Shown: positions 8,862 through 18,412, numbered from the stretch's first letter. The stretch: DNA of 53,507 bases from Planctomycetia bacterium (GCA_005790605.1 SXUI01000054.1:1-53507), one strand, 5' to 3'. Program-made: numbers and translations. The notes: a model not told the origin generated them from the letters alone.

Positions 8862-9662
8862 TTAATTGGAAGCAGCCTGAACGATAGCGATAAAATCATC
8901 GCTCTTGAGGCTTGCTCCGCCTACCAAAGCTCCATCGATATCGGGCTTGGTAAAGTACTCGGCTGCATTGGCAGCATTGACGGACCCGCCGTACAGAATG
9001 CGGATCTTCTGGGCTACATCGCTGCCAAATTGATCCGCAAGTGATTTGCGAACAATATCGCAATGCACCTGCTGAGCGTCATCCGCAGTAGCGGCTAAAC
9101 CGGTACCGATCGCCCAGACTGGCTCATAAGCGACGACGAGGCCGCTCGCCCGTTCTTCGCTAATACCGCTGAGGGAACTTCGTACCTGCTCGTCGATCAC
9201 TGCACAGGCGCGACCTTCACGACGCTGCGCCTTGGTTTCCCCGACGCAAAGCACCGGAATCAGCCCATTCTCGACCGCTCGCGCCAACTTCACTCTCAGA
9301 AGCGCGTCAAGTTCGCCAAGTCCATGACGCCGCTCCGAATGCCCGATAAGCACGCAGCGGCAACCGAGGTCGACCAACATGGCAGCGCTTGTCTGCCCCG
9401 TGTACGCCCCCGCAGCGTGAGCACTCACATCTTGGCCGCCGACAAGCACCGGCCGGTGTCCGACCGCGTGCGCCGCGGAGTGGAGATACGGAAACGGCGG
9501 AAAGATCGCGATATCGAGGCGCTCGGCGAGTTGCGCGCATCCATTCGCGATGTCGTCGGCCAACTCGGCTGCCTGCGCGACATCCGTATTCATCTTCCAG
9601 TTGCCACCGATGAATGGACGGCGCGTGGGGCGTGCGGCACCGGAATGCAACGACTGGCTCAT
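8862..9662 (-). CDS. tpiA: Triosephosphate isomerase (chimeric composition)
   Basis: An intact 266-residue TIM barrel that interconverts dihydroxyacetone phosphate and glyceraldehyde 3-phosphate. The catalytic Lys is in GGNWKMN, the His in LIGHSERR, the Glu in AYEPVWAIGTG, and the phosphate loop in YGGSVNAAN and LVGGASL. The N-terminal two thirds use the GC-rich codons of the genes to the right. The C-terminal third, after the AYEPVWAIGTG motif (9,098-9,131), uses the more AT-rich codons of the genes to the left. The frame is open to 9710, but the ATG at 9662 was chosen because it leaves room for divergent promoters with alaS. See the findings for the junction. Confidence 0.9.
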   Translation of the reverse strand: MSQSLHSGAARPTRRPFIGGNWKMNTDVAQAAELADDIANGCAQLAERLDIAIFPPFPYLHSAAHAVGHRPVLVGGQDVSAHAAGAYTGQTSAAMLVDLGCRCVLIGHSERRHGLGELDALLRVKLARAVENGLIPVLCVGETKAQRREGRACAVIDEQVRSSLSGISEERASGLVVAYEPVWAIGTGLAATADDAQQVHCDIVRKSLADQFGSDVAQKIRILYGGSVNAANAAEYFTKPDIDGALVGGASLKSDDFIAIVQAASN

Positions 9663-9708
9663 GCTGCAAGCGTACACCGAGGATGCTCTCCCGTACGCTT
9701 GCGACCCC

Positions 9709-12546
9709 ATGCGCCCGTCTACCGCCGTTGCTATCCGTCAAGCGTTCATCGACTTCTTCATTGCGAAGGCGGGACACACCTTTGCGCCATCAAGCGCCGT
9801 CGTTCCGCATGATGATCCAACGCTTCTGTTCACGAACGCCGGAATGAACCAATTCAAGGATGTCTTTCTTGGAAGAGGCAAGCGCAACTACACACGGGCC
9901 GTCAATACACAGAAGTGCATTCGCGCGGGCGGCAAGCACAACGATCTTGAAGATGTGGGCAAGGACACCTATCACCACACATTTTTTGAGATGTTGGGGA
10001 ACTGGTCGTTCGGCGACTACTTCAAGTCAGAATCCATTCGCTGGGGATTCGAGTTACTCACGGAGGTGTACGGCCTCGATCCCAATCGGCTCTACGCAAC
10101 TTGGTTTGAGGGAAACAAGGAAGCTGGCCTCGAGCCCGATCTCGAGGCGAAGGCGCTTTGGGAATCACTCCTGCCCGCGGGTCATGTCATTCCTGGCAAC
10201 ATGAAGGACAACTTCTGGGAGATGGGCGAAACGGGCCCTTGTGGACCTTGCAGCGAAATCCACTTCGACCGAATCGGAGGGCGAAACGCCGCGCAACTCG
10301 TCAACAGCGGCGATCCTGATGTCCTTGAGATTTGGAATCATGTGTTTATCCAGTTCAATCGTGAACCGGATCGCTCGCTCAAATCACTTCCGGCAAAACA
10401 TGTCGACACCGGCATGGGTCTTGAGCGACTCGTCTCCGTCATTCAGGGCAAGCGCTCGAACTATGACACGGACCTGTGGTCGCCAGTGTTTGCAGCAATT
10501 CAAACACGCACCGGCGCTCGGCCGTACGGAGGCAAGCTCGATGACTCTGTCGATATCGCGTATCGCGTGATTGCAGATCACATTCGATGTCTCTCGCTTG
10601 CGATCACGGACGGCGCGAATCCTTCCAACGAAGGTCGTGGATATGTGCTCCGTCGCATCCTTCGGCGCGCGGTGCGTCATGGGCATCAAACCATGGGCGT
10701 GCGCGGGCCATTCCTTCACGACCTCGTGAACGCGGTGGTGCTTACGCTCGGCGATGCGTTCCCAGAGGTTAAGCAACACGCGACGCGAGTTGCGCAGGTC
10801 ATCCTCGATGAAGAAGTGCAGTTTGGGCGAACCCTTGAGCGAGGCCTCGCGCTCTTCGGCGAGGCGGCCGCACGCGTCCGCACGCAATCGGGCAACACGA
10901 TCCCCGCGCAAGATGCGTTCAAACTTCACGATACCTTCGGGTTTCCTATTGACCTCACGCAAGTGATGGCGGAAGAGGCTGGGTTAGGTGTTGATGTCGC
11001 TGGATACGAAGCCCTCATGGAGGAAGCCCGCGAAAAGAGCCGTGCGGTCCAAGGCACGGATGCGGAAATGCACTTCCCACCAGACGCCATCGCGAAGCTC
11101 GAAGCATTGCAGGTCCACGCGACGGATGATTCAACCAAGTTCGATCCAAAGCCACTCACCGCCACCGTGCGCGCGATCTGGAATGGCACTAGTTTCGACG
11201 AGCACGCGGATGCTGACGCGGAACGACTGGTCGCGGTGGTCTTCGGCCGCACGCCTTTCTATGCGGAAATGGGCGGACAGGTCGCCGATCACGGCGTGTT
11301 CCAAGCGGAGCATGCCAGTGGCGAACATGCGTCGATCTCCATCACCGATGCGAAACGCGTCGGCGGCTATGTCTTGCACATTGGGAAGGTGACACGAGGT
11401 CGCTTGCGCGTTGGCGATGAAGGAACGCTCATGATCGAGCGCGAACGCCGCGAACTCATTCGCGCGAACCACACAACTACGCATCTTCTCAACCTTGCGC
11501 TCAGAGCGGAACTCGGTCCTGATGTGGAACAGAAGGGTTCGATGGTCGATCGAGAACGATTGCGATTCGACTACAGCGCGAAGCAGGGATTGAGCCTCGA
11601 GCAAGTGAGATCCATCGAAGCGCGCGTCAACGACGCAATCCGCGCCAACCTGCTCGTGGATGCACAGGAAGTTTCGCTCGCAGCTGCGCGCACCATTCAC
11701 GGCGTCCGCGCAGTCTTCGGAGAGCGGTATCCCGACCCCGTACGCGTGGTCTCAATCGGCGCATCAGTGGATGCGCTTCTCGCAAATCCGAGTAACGCCG
11801 CATGGGCGCTTCAGTCCACCGAATTCTGCGGCGGTACGCATCTCGCACGCACCGGCGACGCAAAGCAGTTCGTCCTCGCGAGTGAAGGCGGCCTCGCCGC
11901 AGGCATTCGCAGAGTCTTCGCCTGGACTGGTGCGGCCGCCGCGGCGGCAGACGCAACTGTTGAAGGGCTGCTCAATCGGGTTTCCCTCGCTCTTGAGCTC
12001 TCCGGCCCTGAACTTCTCGCGGAATCTGCGGACATTTCGAAGTCCGCTCAGGCGCTCACGCTTGGCGCGCTCGGACGCGCGGCGTTCGATACCGCGATGG
12101 AGCCACTAAAAGCCAAAGCGAAGGCCGCGCGCAAAGATGCAGAGGGGGCGATGCGCGATCGCGCCGTCGCACAAGCACGCGAACTCACCGAACAACACGC
12201 CGCAAGCGGCGCCGGCGCAGACGCGGCGCTCATCGCCGTCATCGACGATGCAGACACGCCCACGCTCATGGCTGCACTTGATGTTGCACGCACACGACTT
12301 CCGTCGACTGCGACGATGTTTCTGAGTGCCGATCACGACGAGAAGAGAGTTTCTCTCGCCGCGATCTGTCCAAAGTGTGCGATCGAGAAGGGACTGAAAG
12401 CTGGTGAGTGGGTGAAGGTCGCAGCAGTTGCTTGCGGCGGCAACGGTGGCGGAAAGCCCGATGCGGCTCAGGCTGGAGGGAAGGATCCTGACAAACTGCA
12501 CGAGGCGCTACTCGCTGCACGAGCATTCGCCAACCAAACGCGCTAG
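9709..12546 (+). CDS. alaS: Alanyl-tRNA synthetase
   Basis: A 945-residue class II aminoacyl-tRNA synthetase that charges tRNA-Ala and edits Ser/Gly mischarging. Domains in order: catalytic core beginning IRQAFIDFF and including LLFTNAGMNQFKDVFLG and GNWSFGDYFK (motif region), tRNA recognition, then the editing domain with zinc ligands HTTTH near residue 590 and FCGGTH near 700, and the C-terminal Ala-rich C-Ala domain ending with GGNGGGKPDAAQAGG. The frame is open to 9550; the ATG at 9709 gives the family N-terminus, while an ATG at 9661 would overlap tpiA. It diverges from tpiA. Confidence 0.96.
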   Translation: MRPSTAVAIRQAFIDFFIAKAGHTFAPSSAVVPHDDPTLLFTNAGMNQFKDVFLGRGKRNYTRAVNTQKCIRAGGKHNDLEDVGKDTYHHTFFEMLGNWSFGDYFKSESIRWGFELLTEVYGLDPNRLYATWFEGNKEAGLEPDLEAKALWESLLPAGHVIPGNMKDNFWEMGETGPCGPCSEIHFDRIGGRNAAQLVNSGDPDVLEIWNHVFIQFNREPDRSLKSLPAKHVDTGMGLERLVSVIQGKRSNYDTDLWSPVFAAIQTRTGARPYGGKLDDSVDIAYRVIADHIRCLSLAITDGANPSNEGRGYVLRRILRRAVRHGHQTMGVRGPFLHDLVNAVVLTLGDAFPEVKQHATRVAQVILDEEVQFGRTLERGLALFGEAAARVRTQSGNTIPAQDAFKLHDTFGFPIDLTQVMAEEAGLGVDVAGYEALMEEAREKSRAVQGTDAEMHFPPDAIAKLEALQVHATDDSTKFDPKPLTATVRAIWNGTSFDEHADADAERLVAVVFGRTPFYAEMGGQVADHGVFQAEHASGEHASISITDAKRVGGYVLHIGKVTRGRLRVGDEGTLMIERERRELIRANHTTTHLLNLALRAELGPDVEQKGSMVDRERLRFDYSAKQGLSLEQVRSIEARVNDAIRANLLVDAQEVSLAAARTIHGVRAVFGERYPDPVRVVSIGASVDALLANPSNAAWALQSTEFCGGTHLARTGDAKQFVLASEGGLAAGIRRVFAWTGAAAAAADATVEGLLNRVSLALELSGPELLAESADISKSAQALTLGALGRAAFDTAMEPLKAKAKAARKDAEGAMRDRAVAQARELTEQHAASGAGADAALIAVIDDADTPTLMAALDVARTRLPSTATMFLSADHDEKRVSLAAICPKCAIEKGLKAGEWVKVAAVACGGNGGGKPDAAQAGGKDPDKLHEALLAARAFANQTR

Positions 12547-13001
12547 CTCTTGCAAAGCGAACTCGTTGCTAGGGCTCTCACCCCACTTCTGTGTATGTGG
12601 AGATATCACCATCCGCTCGACCGTATATTGAGAGCAGGAACCTCAGCGCCGCAGCTTCGTGATGGAACCGCGAAGCGACGATCGCAAGAGGCAAACATCC
12701 GGACTGCCACGCCACGAATTTTCGACGAGAGAGTGCGCCCACCGAACACGGCACACCTCTCCGTCGTAAAGCACTCACTATGTACGGCCGCGCGACTCCG
12801 CGATCGTGCATAGCATCAGCTGCAGCTCATCACCCCTCCGGGACCTGGTTGGTCGCAAGCAGGATGGCCGCCCGCCAAGCATTGCCCATGCTGGCGGGCG
12901 GTTGTGTTAGGAGAAGCGCTGTCGATCGCAATAGTTTCAGCAACTCCCGCGCGCAGATCTCGCTTCTCGCGCAGTCGAGCACTTTCGATATCTTTCCCCG
13001 C
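12547..13001. other. 455-bp gap between alaS and acs with two strong hairpins; no gene recognised
   Basis: No convincing coding region was found; short ORFs here lack family motifs. Two inverted repeats stand out. At 12,778-12,813 a 9-bp stem (CTATGTACG / CGTGCATAG, one G-U pair) encloses an inner CGCG stem. At 12,868-12,901 a 13-bp G/C stem (CCGCCCGCCA / TGGCGGGCGG plus TGC pairing across a one-base bulge) has a loop of about 7 and is followed by TTGTGTT, a poor T-tract. They may be an alaS terminator and/or structured leader of acs. No -10/-35 pair was convincing. Confidence 0.5.
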
Positions 13002-15008
13002 ATGTCGATTTCGCAAGTCTCGTCCACTTCGGTTGAGTCGCTACTCAAGGAGGATCGCATCTTTCCGCCTCACACCGCTCAAGCCGACGCGCTTGGTGGT
13101 GCGAATGTTGAGAGCCTAGAGCAGTACCACGCCCTCCACGCGCGCTCGGTCGCGGATCCAAGTGGTTTTTGGGGCGAAATCGCGCAGGACTTCGAGTGGT
13201 TCAAGCCATGGACGAGCGTTCTTGAGTGGAATTGTCCGGACGCGAAGTGGTTTGTGGGCGCGCAGACGAATGTGTGCTTCAACGCGATCGACCGCCATGT
13301 GCTCGAGGGCCACGCGAACGATGTCGGACTCATCTGGGAAGGCGAGCCACAAGCGAGCGGAATGCCAGAAGTGCGACACCTCGCCTATGGCGAGCTCCAA
13401 GACGAGGTCTCGCGATTCGCCAACGCGCTCAAAGCGCTTGGCGTGAAGAAGGGCGAAATCGTCACGCTCTACATGGGCATGGTTCCTGAGTTACCGATCG
13501 CGATGCTTGCATGCGCGCGCATCGGCGCCGCACACAGCGTCATCTTCGGCGGCTTCCCCGCACCGTCCATCGTCGACCGCGTTCTTGATGCGAAGTCGCG
13601 CGTGATCGTCACTTGCGATGGCGCATGGCGCCGCGGAAGCGTTGTTCCGCTGAAGAAGAATGTGGATGAAGCGATGCAGTCGTTGGTCGCGCAAGGACAC
13701 GCGATTGAGCACTGTGTTGTGTTGAAGCGCACGGCGACTCCGATCGAGTGGAACGCCGCGCGAGACCACTGGTGGCACGATGTCATCGCGAAGGAATCGA
13801 GCGAGTGCCCATGCGAGGCCGTCGATGCAGAGGACTTGCTGTTCGTGCTCTACACCTCAGGATCCACCGGAAAACCAAAGGGCATTCGGCATACGAGCGG
13901 TGGCTACATGGTCTACACCGCCTACACCGCGCGGATGACTTTCAACCTCAAGCCCAACGCGAATCATGTGTTCTGGTGCACGGCAGACATCGGATGGGTC
14001 ACAGGTCACTCCTACATTGTCTATGGCCTACTGCCCAATCGCGTGCCGACATTGATGTATGAAGGCGCCCCAAATTTTCCCGCAGAAGATCGTTTTTGGG
14101 AGATCGTCGCGCGGCATCGCGTGACGCACTTCTATACCGCGCCAACCGCTATTCGCGCCTTCATGAAGTGGGGGGAGTCGCATCCGAAGAAGCACGATCT
14201 TTCATCCCTCAAACTGCTTGGCACAGTTGGTGAACCGATCAATCCAGAGGCGTGGATTTGGTATCACGAACAAATCGGCGCCTCGCGTTGCCCGATCGTT
14301 GACACCTTCTGGCAAACCGAAACCGGTGGGCATGTGATTACACCGCTCCCCTGCGCGACGCCAACCGTGCCGGGATCTTGCACCCTTCCGTTCTTCGGCA
14401 TTGACGCGGCAATCGTCGATGAAACCGGAAACGAACTTCCTCCGAACACCGGAGGACTCCTCGTCATCCGCAAGCCATGGCCCTCCATGCTCCGAGGCAT
14501 TCACGGAGATCGACAGCGATTCATCGATACCTATTGGTCGCGAATTGCCGGCATGTACCTCGCGGGCGATGGTGCGCGCCGCGACGAACGCGGCTACTTC
14601 TGGATCATGGGACGCATCGATGATGTGATCAATGTCTCCGGTCATCGACTCGGCACGATGGAAGTTGAGAGCGCGCTCGTCTCGCACCCAGCAGTCGTTG
14701 AAGCGGCAGTCGTAGGCATGCCGCATGAAATCAAGGGAACCGGGATTGCAGCCTTTGTCACGCTCAGCCTCCAGGCGACCGCGAGTGAGGCGCTCAAAGC
14801 GGAACTGCGCGAGCATGTTTCAAGCGTGCTCGGCGCAATCGCAAGACCCGACATGCTGCGCTTTACAGCAGCACTCCCCAAGACCCGCTCCGGAAAGATC
14901 ATGCGTCGACTGCTGAGGGATGTCGCCGCGGGCAAAGAGTCTACGCAAGACACTTCCACTCTCGATGACTTCGGCGCGCTCGCCGCGCTACGAGGAAACG
15001 ACGAGTGA
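13002..15008 (+). CDS. acs: Acetyl-CoA synthetase (AMP-forming)
   Basis: A 668-residue adenylate-forming ligase that activates acetate through acetyl-AMP. Motifs: LYTSGSTGKPKG (P-loop like A3), GWVTGHSYIVYG, DTFWQTETGGH (A5), YLAGDGARRDERGYFWIMGR (A7/A8 hinge) and the C-terminal KTRSGKIMRR, whose Lys is the catalytic residue normally controlled by acetylation. The frame extends upstream to 12780, but that stretch has no family similarity; the ATG at 13002 gives a normal N-terminus with FWGEIAQDFEWFKPW following. The stop codon overlaps the next gene by 4 bp. Confidence 0.95.
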   Translation: MSISQVSSTSVESLLKEDRIFPPHTAQADALGGANVESLEQYHALHARSVADPSGFWGEIAQDFEWFKPWTSVLEWNCPDAKWFVGAQTNVCFNAIDRHVLEGHANDVGLIWEGEPQASGMPEVRHLAYGELQDEVSRFANALKALGVKKGEIVTLYMGMVPELPIAMLACARIGAAHSVIFGGFPAPSIVDRVLDAKSRVIVTCDGAWRRGSVVPLKKNVDEAMQSLVAQGHAIEHCVVLKRTATPIEWNAARDHWWHDVIAKESSECPCEAVDAEDLLFVLYTSGSTGKPKGIRHTSGGYMVYTAYTARMTFNLKPNANHVFWCTADIGWVTGHSYIVYGLLPNRVPTLMYEGAPNFPAEDRFWEIVARHRVTHFYTAPTAIRAFMKWGESHPKKHDLSSLKLLGTVGEPINPEAWIWYHEQIGASRCPIVDTFWQTETGGHVITPLPCATPTVPGSCTLPFFGIDAAIVDETGNELPPNTGGLLVIRKPWPSMLRGIHGDRQRFIDTYWSRIAGMYLAGDGARRDERGYFWIMGRIDDVINVSGHRLGTMEVESALVSHPAVVEAAVVGMPHEIKGTGIAAFVTLSLQATASEALKAELREHVSSVLGAIARPDMLRFTAALPKTRSGKIMRRLLRDVAAGKESTQDTSTLDDFGALAALRGNDE

Positions 15009-15466
15009 GCAAGCGGCCTGAAGGGACCCCGCATTCGCGCGACGCGGCGCCTCGAGCAACCGCGGCGGACCACGCTCGACTTCGCGCACAACACGCGAGT
15101 GAGCGCGCGGAAGACTATTGCGAGGCAATCCAAGATGCGATCGATGCGACTGGTGTGAGTCGAGTTGTGCACCTCGCGCGCCGATTCGGTCTGTCGCATG
15201 TCACCGTGAGCCGCACGATCGCCCGCCTCGGGCGTGAGGGGCTGCTTGAGTCTGCACCGTATCGACCGATCGTGCTCACGCCCAAGGGACGCAAACTTGC
15301 GGAAGCCGCTCGGGCAAGGCACGAGCTCGTGCACGCATTCTTGCTCGAACTGGGCGTTGATGATGCGACAGCTCGCATCGATGCCGAAGGCATTGAACAT
15401 CATGTGAGCCCAGCCACGATCGACGCATTCGCGCAATTCCTCGCCACGCGCCGAGCGCGACCGTGA
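15005..15466 (+). CDS. mntR: MntR-like manganese-responsive regulator (DtxR family)
   Basis: A 153-residue helix-turn-helix protein. ERAEDYCEAIQDAI, then VVHLARRFGLSHVTVSRTIARLGREGLLE (winged helix), PYRPIVLTPKGRKLA, ARHELVHAFLLELGV and AEGIEHHVSP match MntR, including the Glu/His residues that bind metal. The family represses manganese uptake genes when Mn is high. It starts at a GTG overlapping the acs stop (GTGA), and no Mn transporter is visible nearby. About 35 residues precede the conserved start, with no alternative in-frame start seen. Confidence 0.85.
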   Translation: MSKRPEGTPHSRDAAPRATAADHARLRAQHASERAEDYCEAIQDAIDATGVSRVVHLARRFGLSHVTVSRTIARLGREGLLESAPYRPIVLTPKGRKLAEAARARHELVHAFLLELGVDDATARIDAEGIEHHVSPATIDAFAQFLATRRARP

Positions 15467-15508
15467 CCCAACGAATCGAGAGGCGGTCGACTATTCTCCG
15501 GCACCATC

Positions 15509-16921
15509 ATGACTGCTCCTGACGCACCGTTCATGCTCTCCGTCTCAGGCGCGCGAGGCATCGTCGGCGCAAGTATGACGCCTGTCGTCGCAAGCAAGTT
15601 CGCTTCCGCCTTTGGATCGCACTTGTGTGCCGCAAGACGATCTTCCGACGCGCGACGCCCGAAGCTCGCGCTCGGACGAGACGGTCGCGCGGGAGGAGAG
15701 GCGTTCGCGCATTCGGTGAAGGGCGCGCTGACTGCAGTTGGATGCGATGTCGTCGACTTCGGGGTCGTGATGACGCCAACCATTGGCGTGATGATCCGAG
15801 AGCTCAATCTCGATGGAGGCATGGTCGTCACCGCAAGTCACAATCCGCTTGAGTGGAATGGCCTGAAGTGTCTCAACGAAGACGGCCTCGCGCCGGCCAA
15901 AGCGGAAGCGGACGCGATCATCGCTCGCTTTCGAAGTGAACAGTTTCTGTTCGTGGATGCTGAACGCATCGGAGTAGCAACCACGCGAAGCGACGCACAT
16001 GAGATGCATGTCGCGAAAGTGCTCTCTTTGCTTTCGCCTAAGAGCGTGCAAGCGATCGCTGCACGAAAGTTTCGCGTCGTGCTCGACAGCGTGAATGCAT
16101 CCGGATGCGTCCCAGGTCGGATGCTCCTTGAACGCCTCGGCTGCGAACTCTCCCATCTCAATGGTGAAGCAACCGGCATCTTTGCACATCGACCTGAACC
16201 CGTCGAGGAGAACCTCGGACAACTCTGCGCAGCAGTCGCGTCAACGCGCGGGACAGCAGTTGGATTCGCACAGGATCCCGACGCGGATCGAGTTGCGATT
16301 GTCGATGAACGCGGTCGGTTCATCGGCGAGGAGTACACCCTTGTGCTGTGCGCGTGCGCGATGCTCGCGCGCAGCGGACCGACCACGATGGCGGCAAATC
16401 TCTCGACGTCGCGCATGATCGATGATGTTGCGGCTCGCTATCCCGGCACGAGCGTGCTCCGCACGCCGGTCGGCGAGGCGCATGTCGTGAGCGCGCTCAA
16501 GCCTGCAGGTGGTCGAATCGGCGGCGAAGGCAACGGCGGCGTGATCGTTCCCGAAGTCTGCTTCGTGAGGGACTCGCTCTCCTCGATGGCCCTTGTGCTT
16601 GACCTTCTCGCGTCGCACCATCCTCAGTCACTTGCACAGCTCGTCGAAAGCATGCCTCGCTACACGATGCTGAAGACCAAACTGGATCTCGCGGCAATCG
16701 GCGGAAACGCCGCGGTTCCAGCAGCCCTTTCGAAAGTGAAACACGCGTTCGCCAAGGAGCGCATCAACGATGCTGACGGCGTGCGTATTGATTTCGATGA
16801 CGGCTGGGTGCACTTGCGCGCATCCAACACGGAACCGATCGTCCGGGTCATCGCGGAAGCCGCAACCGCCGAGCGCGCGCAGGCACTTGTACAGCAATGC
16901 CGCGCAGCCGCCGGGCTCTAG
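15509..16921 (+). CDS. glmM: Phosphoglucosamine mutase-like alpha-D-phosphohexomutase
   Basis: A 470-residue four-domain phosphohexomutase. SVSGARGIVG starts domain 1, VVTASHNPLEWNG holds the phosphoserine, DPDADRVAIVDERG binds the metal, GGEGNGGVI is the sugar-recognition loop and RASNTEPIVRVIAEA is the phosphate-binding loop. The EGNGG loop is closer to phosphoglucosamine mutases, including archaeal-type ones, than to the GEMSG of phosphoglucomutases, so glucosamine-phosphate is the favoured substrate, with phosphomannomutase activity possible. It would feed UDP-GlcNAc synthesis. Confidence 0.8.
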   Translation: MTAPDAPFMLSVSGARGIVGASMTPVVASKFASAFGSHLCAARRSSDARRPKLALGRDGRAGGEAFAHSVKGALTAVGCDVVDFGVVMTPTIGVMIRELNLDGGMVVTASHNPLEWNGLKCLNEDGLAPAKAEADAIIARFRSEQFLFVDAERIGVATTRSDAHEMHVAKVLSLLSPKSVQAIAARKFRVVLDSVNASGCVPGRMLLERLGCELSHLNGEATGIFAHRPEPVEENLGQLCAAVASTRGTAVGFAQDPDADRVAIVDERGRFIGEEYTLVLCACAMLARSGPTTMAANLSTSRMIDDVAARYPGTSVLRTPVGEAHVVSALKPAGGRIGGEGNGGVIVPEVCFVRDSLSSMALVLDLLASHHPQSLAQLVESMPRYTMLKTKLDLAAIGGNAAVPAALSKVKHAFAKERINDADGVRIDFDDGWVHLRASNTEPIVRVIAEAATAERAQALVQQCRAAAGL

Positions 16922-16963
16922 GTGATCGACTAGGGAATCGACTGGGCAGTACACTTCAAGCGC

Positions 16964-17443
16964 ATGTGTCTCGCTCGATCCACGAAGCTCGCCCACAACG
17001 CACTCTTCTCGTGCCTGCTTCTGTGCGCTTGTGTCAGTTGCGGTACAGGGGTGCGCACCGACCCTGCGAAGGCCACGCGCGCATATCCGTTTGAACTCTC
17101 ACAGAAGCGAGTGCTCAACGCGCAAGTGCTCAATGTCGACGCGACGATGGTGATCGTCAACGCCACGCTTGAGGAGTTCAAGGAAGTCGATGTCTGGCTC
17201 AATCAGCGGTACCTGCAGCATGTGCAACACATCGCTCCCGGCGAAACCATCCGACTCGCGGTCGAAGACTTTTGGGATCACCGCGGAGAAGCTCCCTTCC
17301 CTGGCGGAATCTTCCGCCGCTTTCAGCCCACGCCGATTCGGCTGGTGCAGTTTCAAACCGCAGCAGGCGATGAACTGATCGGTCTCATTTCGATCCCTAC
17401 GGAACGCGAACTCGATCGCGCGCGTCTCGCAACTGGGAACTGA
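16964..17443 (+). CDS. Small predicted lipoprotein, unknown function
   Basis: A 159-residue protein whose first 26 residues form a signal peptide with several Cys near the end of the hydrophobic stretch (LLLCACVSCGTG); either the LCAC or CVSC position could be lipidated. The mature part is short, beta-rich in appearance, and has a conserved-looking NVDATMVIVNATLEEFKEVDVWLN segment. The family was not recognised. It follows the mutase by 42 bp on the same strand and converges with thyX. Confidence 0.65.
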   Translation: MCLARSTKLAHNALFSCLLLCACVSCGTGVRTDPAKATRAYPFELSQKRVLNAQVLNVDATMVIVNATLEEFKEVDVWLNQRYLQHVQHIAPGETIRLAVEDFWDHRGEAPFPGGIFRRFQPTPIRLVQFQTAAGDELIGLISIPTERELDRARLATGN

Positions 17444-17464
17444 TCCCACTTCGGACCGAGAGGC

Positions 17465-18412
17465 TTAGAGCCCGAGCTGCGAACGCTTCGCTTCCCACTC
17501 CGCGCGCTCCCGAGAATTCTCCGTCGCGAGCGGCTGCCCACTTCGCAACGCCTCGACTTCAAGTGCGGTGAGATGCATCGACTTCAGCCGATAGTCCTCA
17601 AACGCCTCGCACGCGATGGGCACGATCGGCTTGATCAACGCGAACATCGCGCGCGCAAAGTCTTGAATCTCAAGTTGTGCATGATCATCCATTCGGAGCG
17701 AGAGGAAGTGGAAGATGTTGTGCAGATCGCATTTCCAATACCACTCGGTGTACAGACTGACCGGAAGTGCCGCGCGAGCAAGCTCGCGGGCAACCCCCTG
17801 CTCGATGAGCTTGAGATACTTCGCGTAGTGCGCCTCGGCATCCGCGAGGAGTTCGAGAAACTGCTCGGCTGTTCCAACGTCGATGGTGCCATCGGAACCT
17901 TGGCGATTTGACTTCGATTGCTTGCGCACGCTTGAGATGGAGGGGCGATAGAAGCGATCGGGCATGATCGAGTATCGCGCGGAGCATTCGTTCACATTCG
18001 CGGTCCGATGGCGGATCCATTGCCGCGCGATGAAAATAGGCATCGCGATGTGGAACTTGAACTCGACCATCTCGAGTGGCGTCGTGTGCCGATGGCGCAA
18101 GAGGTAGCGCACAAGCCCGCGATCCTCGTTGACATGCTTCGTCCCATCGCCGTAGGACACACGCGCGGCTTGCACAATGGCAAAGTCAGCCGTCTTTCCT
18201 TCAGGGACGAGTCGCGGCATCGCGTCGCACAGTGCAACAAATCCATGCTCGTGCACTGGAATCTGCCAGCGGCTGCTTCCGCCCATCACATCGATAAGTG
18301 GAGTTTCTGGAGCCGTGCGAACCATCGGTCGAACTGGCGCGCCCGCCATCATTTCCGGCAGAACAGATGTCGTTGTGGTCGCGCGTTGTTCGGTGGGCAC
18401 ATCAGATGGCAT
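17465..18412 (-). CDS. thyX: Flavin-dependent thymidylate synthase ThyX
   Basis: A 315-residue FAD-dependent enzyme that methylates dUMP with methylenetetrahydrofolate. The ThyX signature RHRTANVNECSARYS is complete, with HTTPLEMVEFKFH before it and DLHNIFHFLSLRMD near the C-terminus for flavin and dUMP binding. About 70 N-terminal residues precede the core, longer than the Thermotoga enzyme. The frame is open to a TTG at 18463, but the ATG at 18412 is preferred; an ATG at 18352 is also possible. Confidence 0.92.
   Translation of the reverse strand: MPSDVPTEQRATTTTSVLPEMMAGAPVRPMVRTAPETPLIDVMGGSSRWQIPVHEHGFVALCDAMPRLVPEGKTADFAIVQAARVSYGDGTKHVNEDRGLVRYLLRHRHTTPLEMVEFKFHIAMPIFIARQWIRHRTANVNECSARYSIMPDRFYRPSISSVRKQSKSNRQGSDGTIDVGTAEQFLELLADAEAHYAKYLKLIEQGVARELARAALPVSLYTEWYWKCDLHNIFHFLSLRMDDHAQLEIQDFARAMFALIKPIVPIACEAFEDYRLKSMHLTALEVEALRSGQPLATENSRERAEWEAKRSQLGL

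Noticed and set aside
12687-12708. Stretch GAGGCAAACATCCGGACTGC resembling the RNase P RNA signature
   Set aside because: The conserved AAGTCCGG core is broken and the other P RNA helices and the AGAGTAA-type region are missing.
12550-12813. Possible small protein of 87 codons in the alaS-acs gap
   Set aside because: Starts 3 bp after alaS without a ribosome site, Arg-rich translation, covers a hairpin; no support as a gene.
12778-12813. Cloverleaf-like fold considered as a tRNA
   Set aside because: No T-arm TTCGA loop, no anticodon arm of correct length and no CCA-like end.
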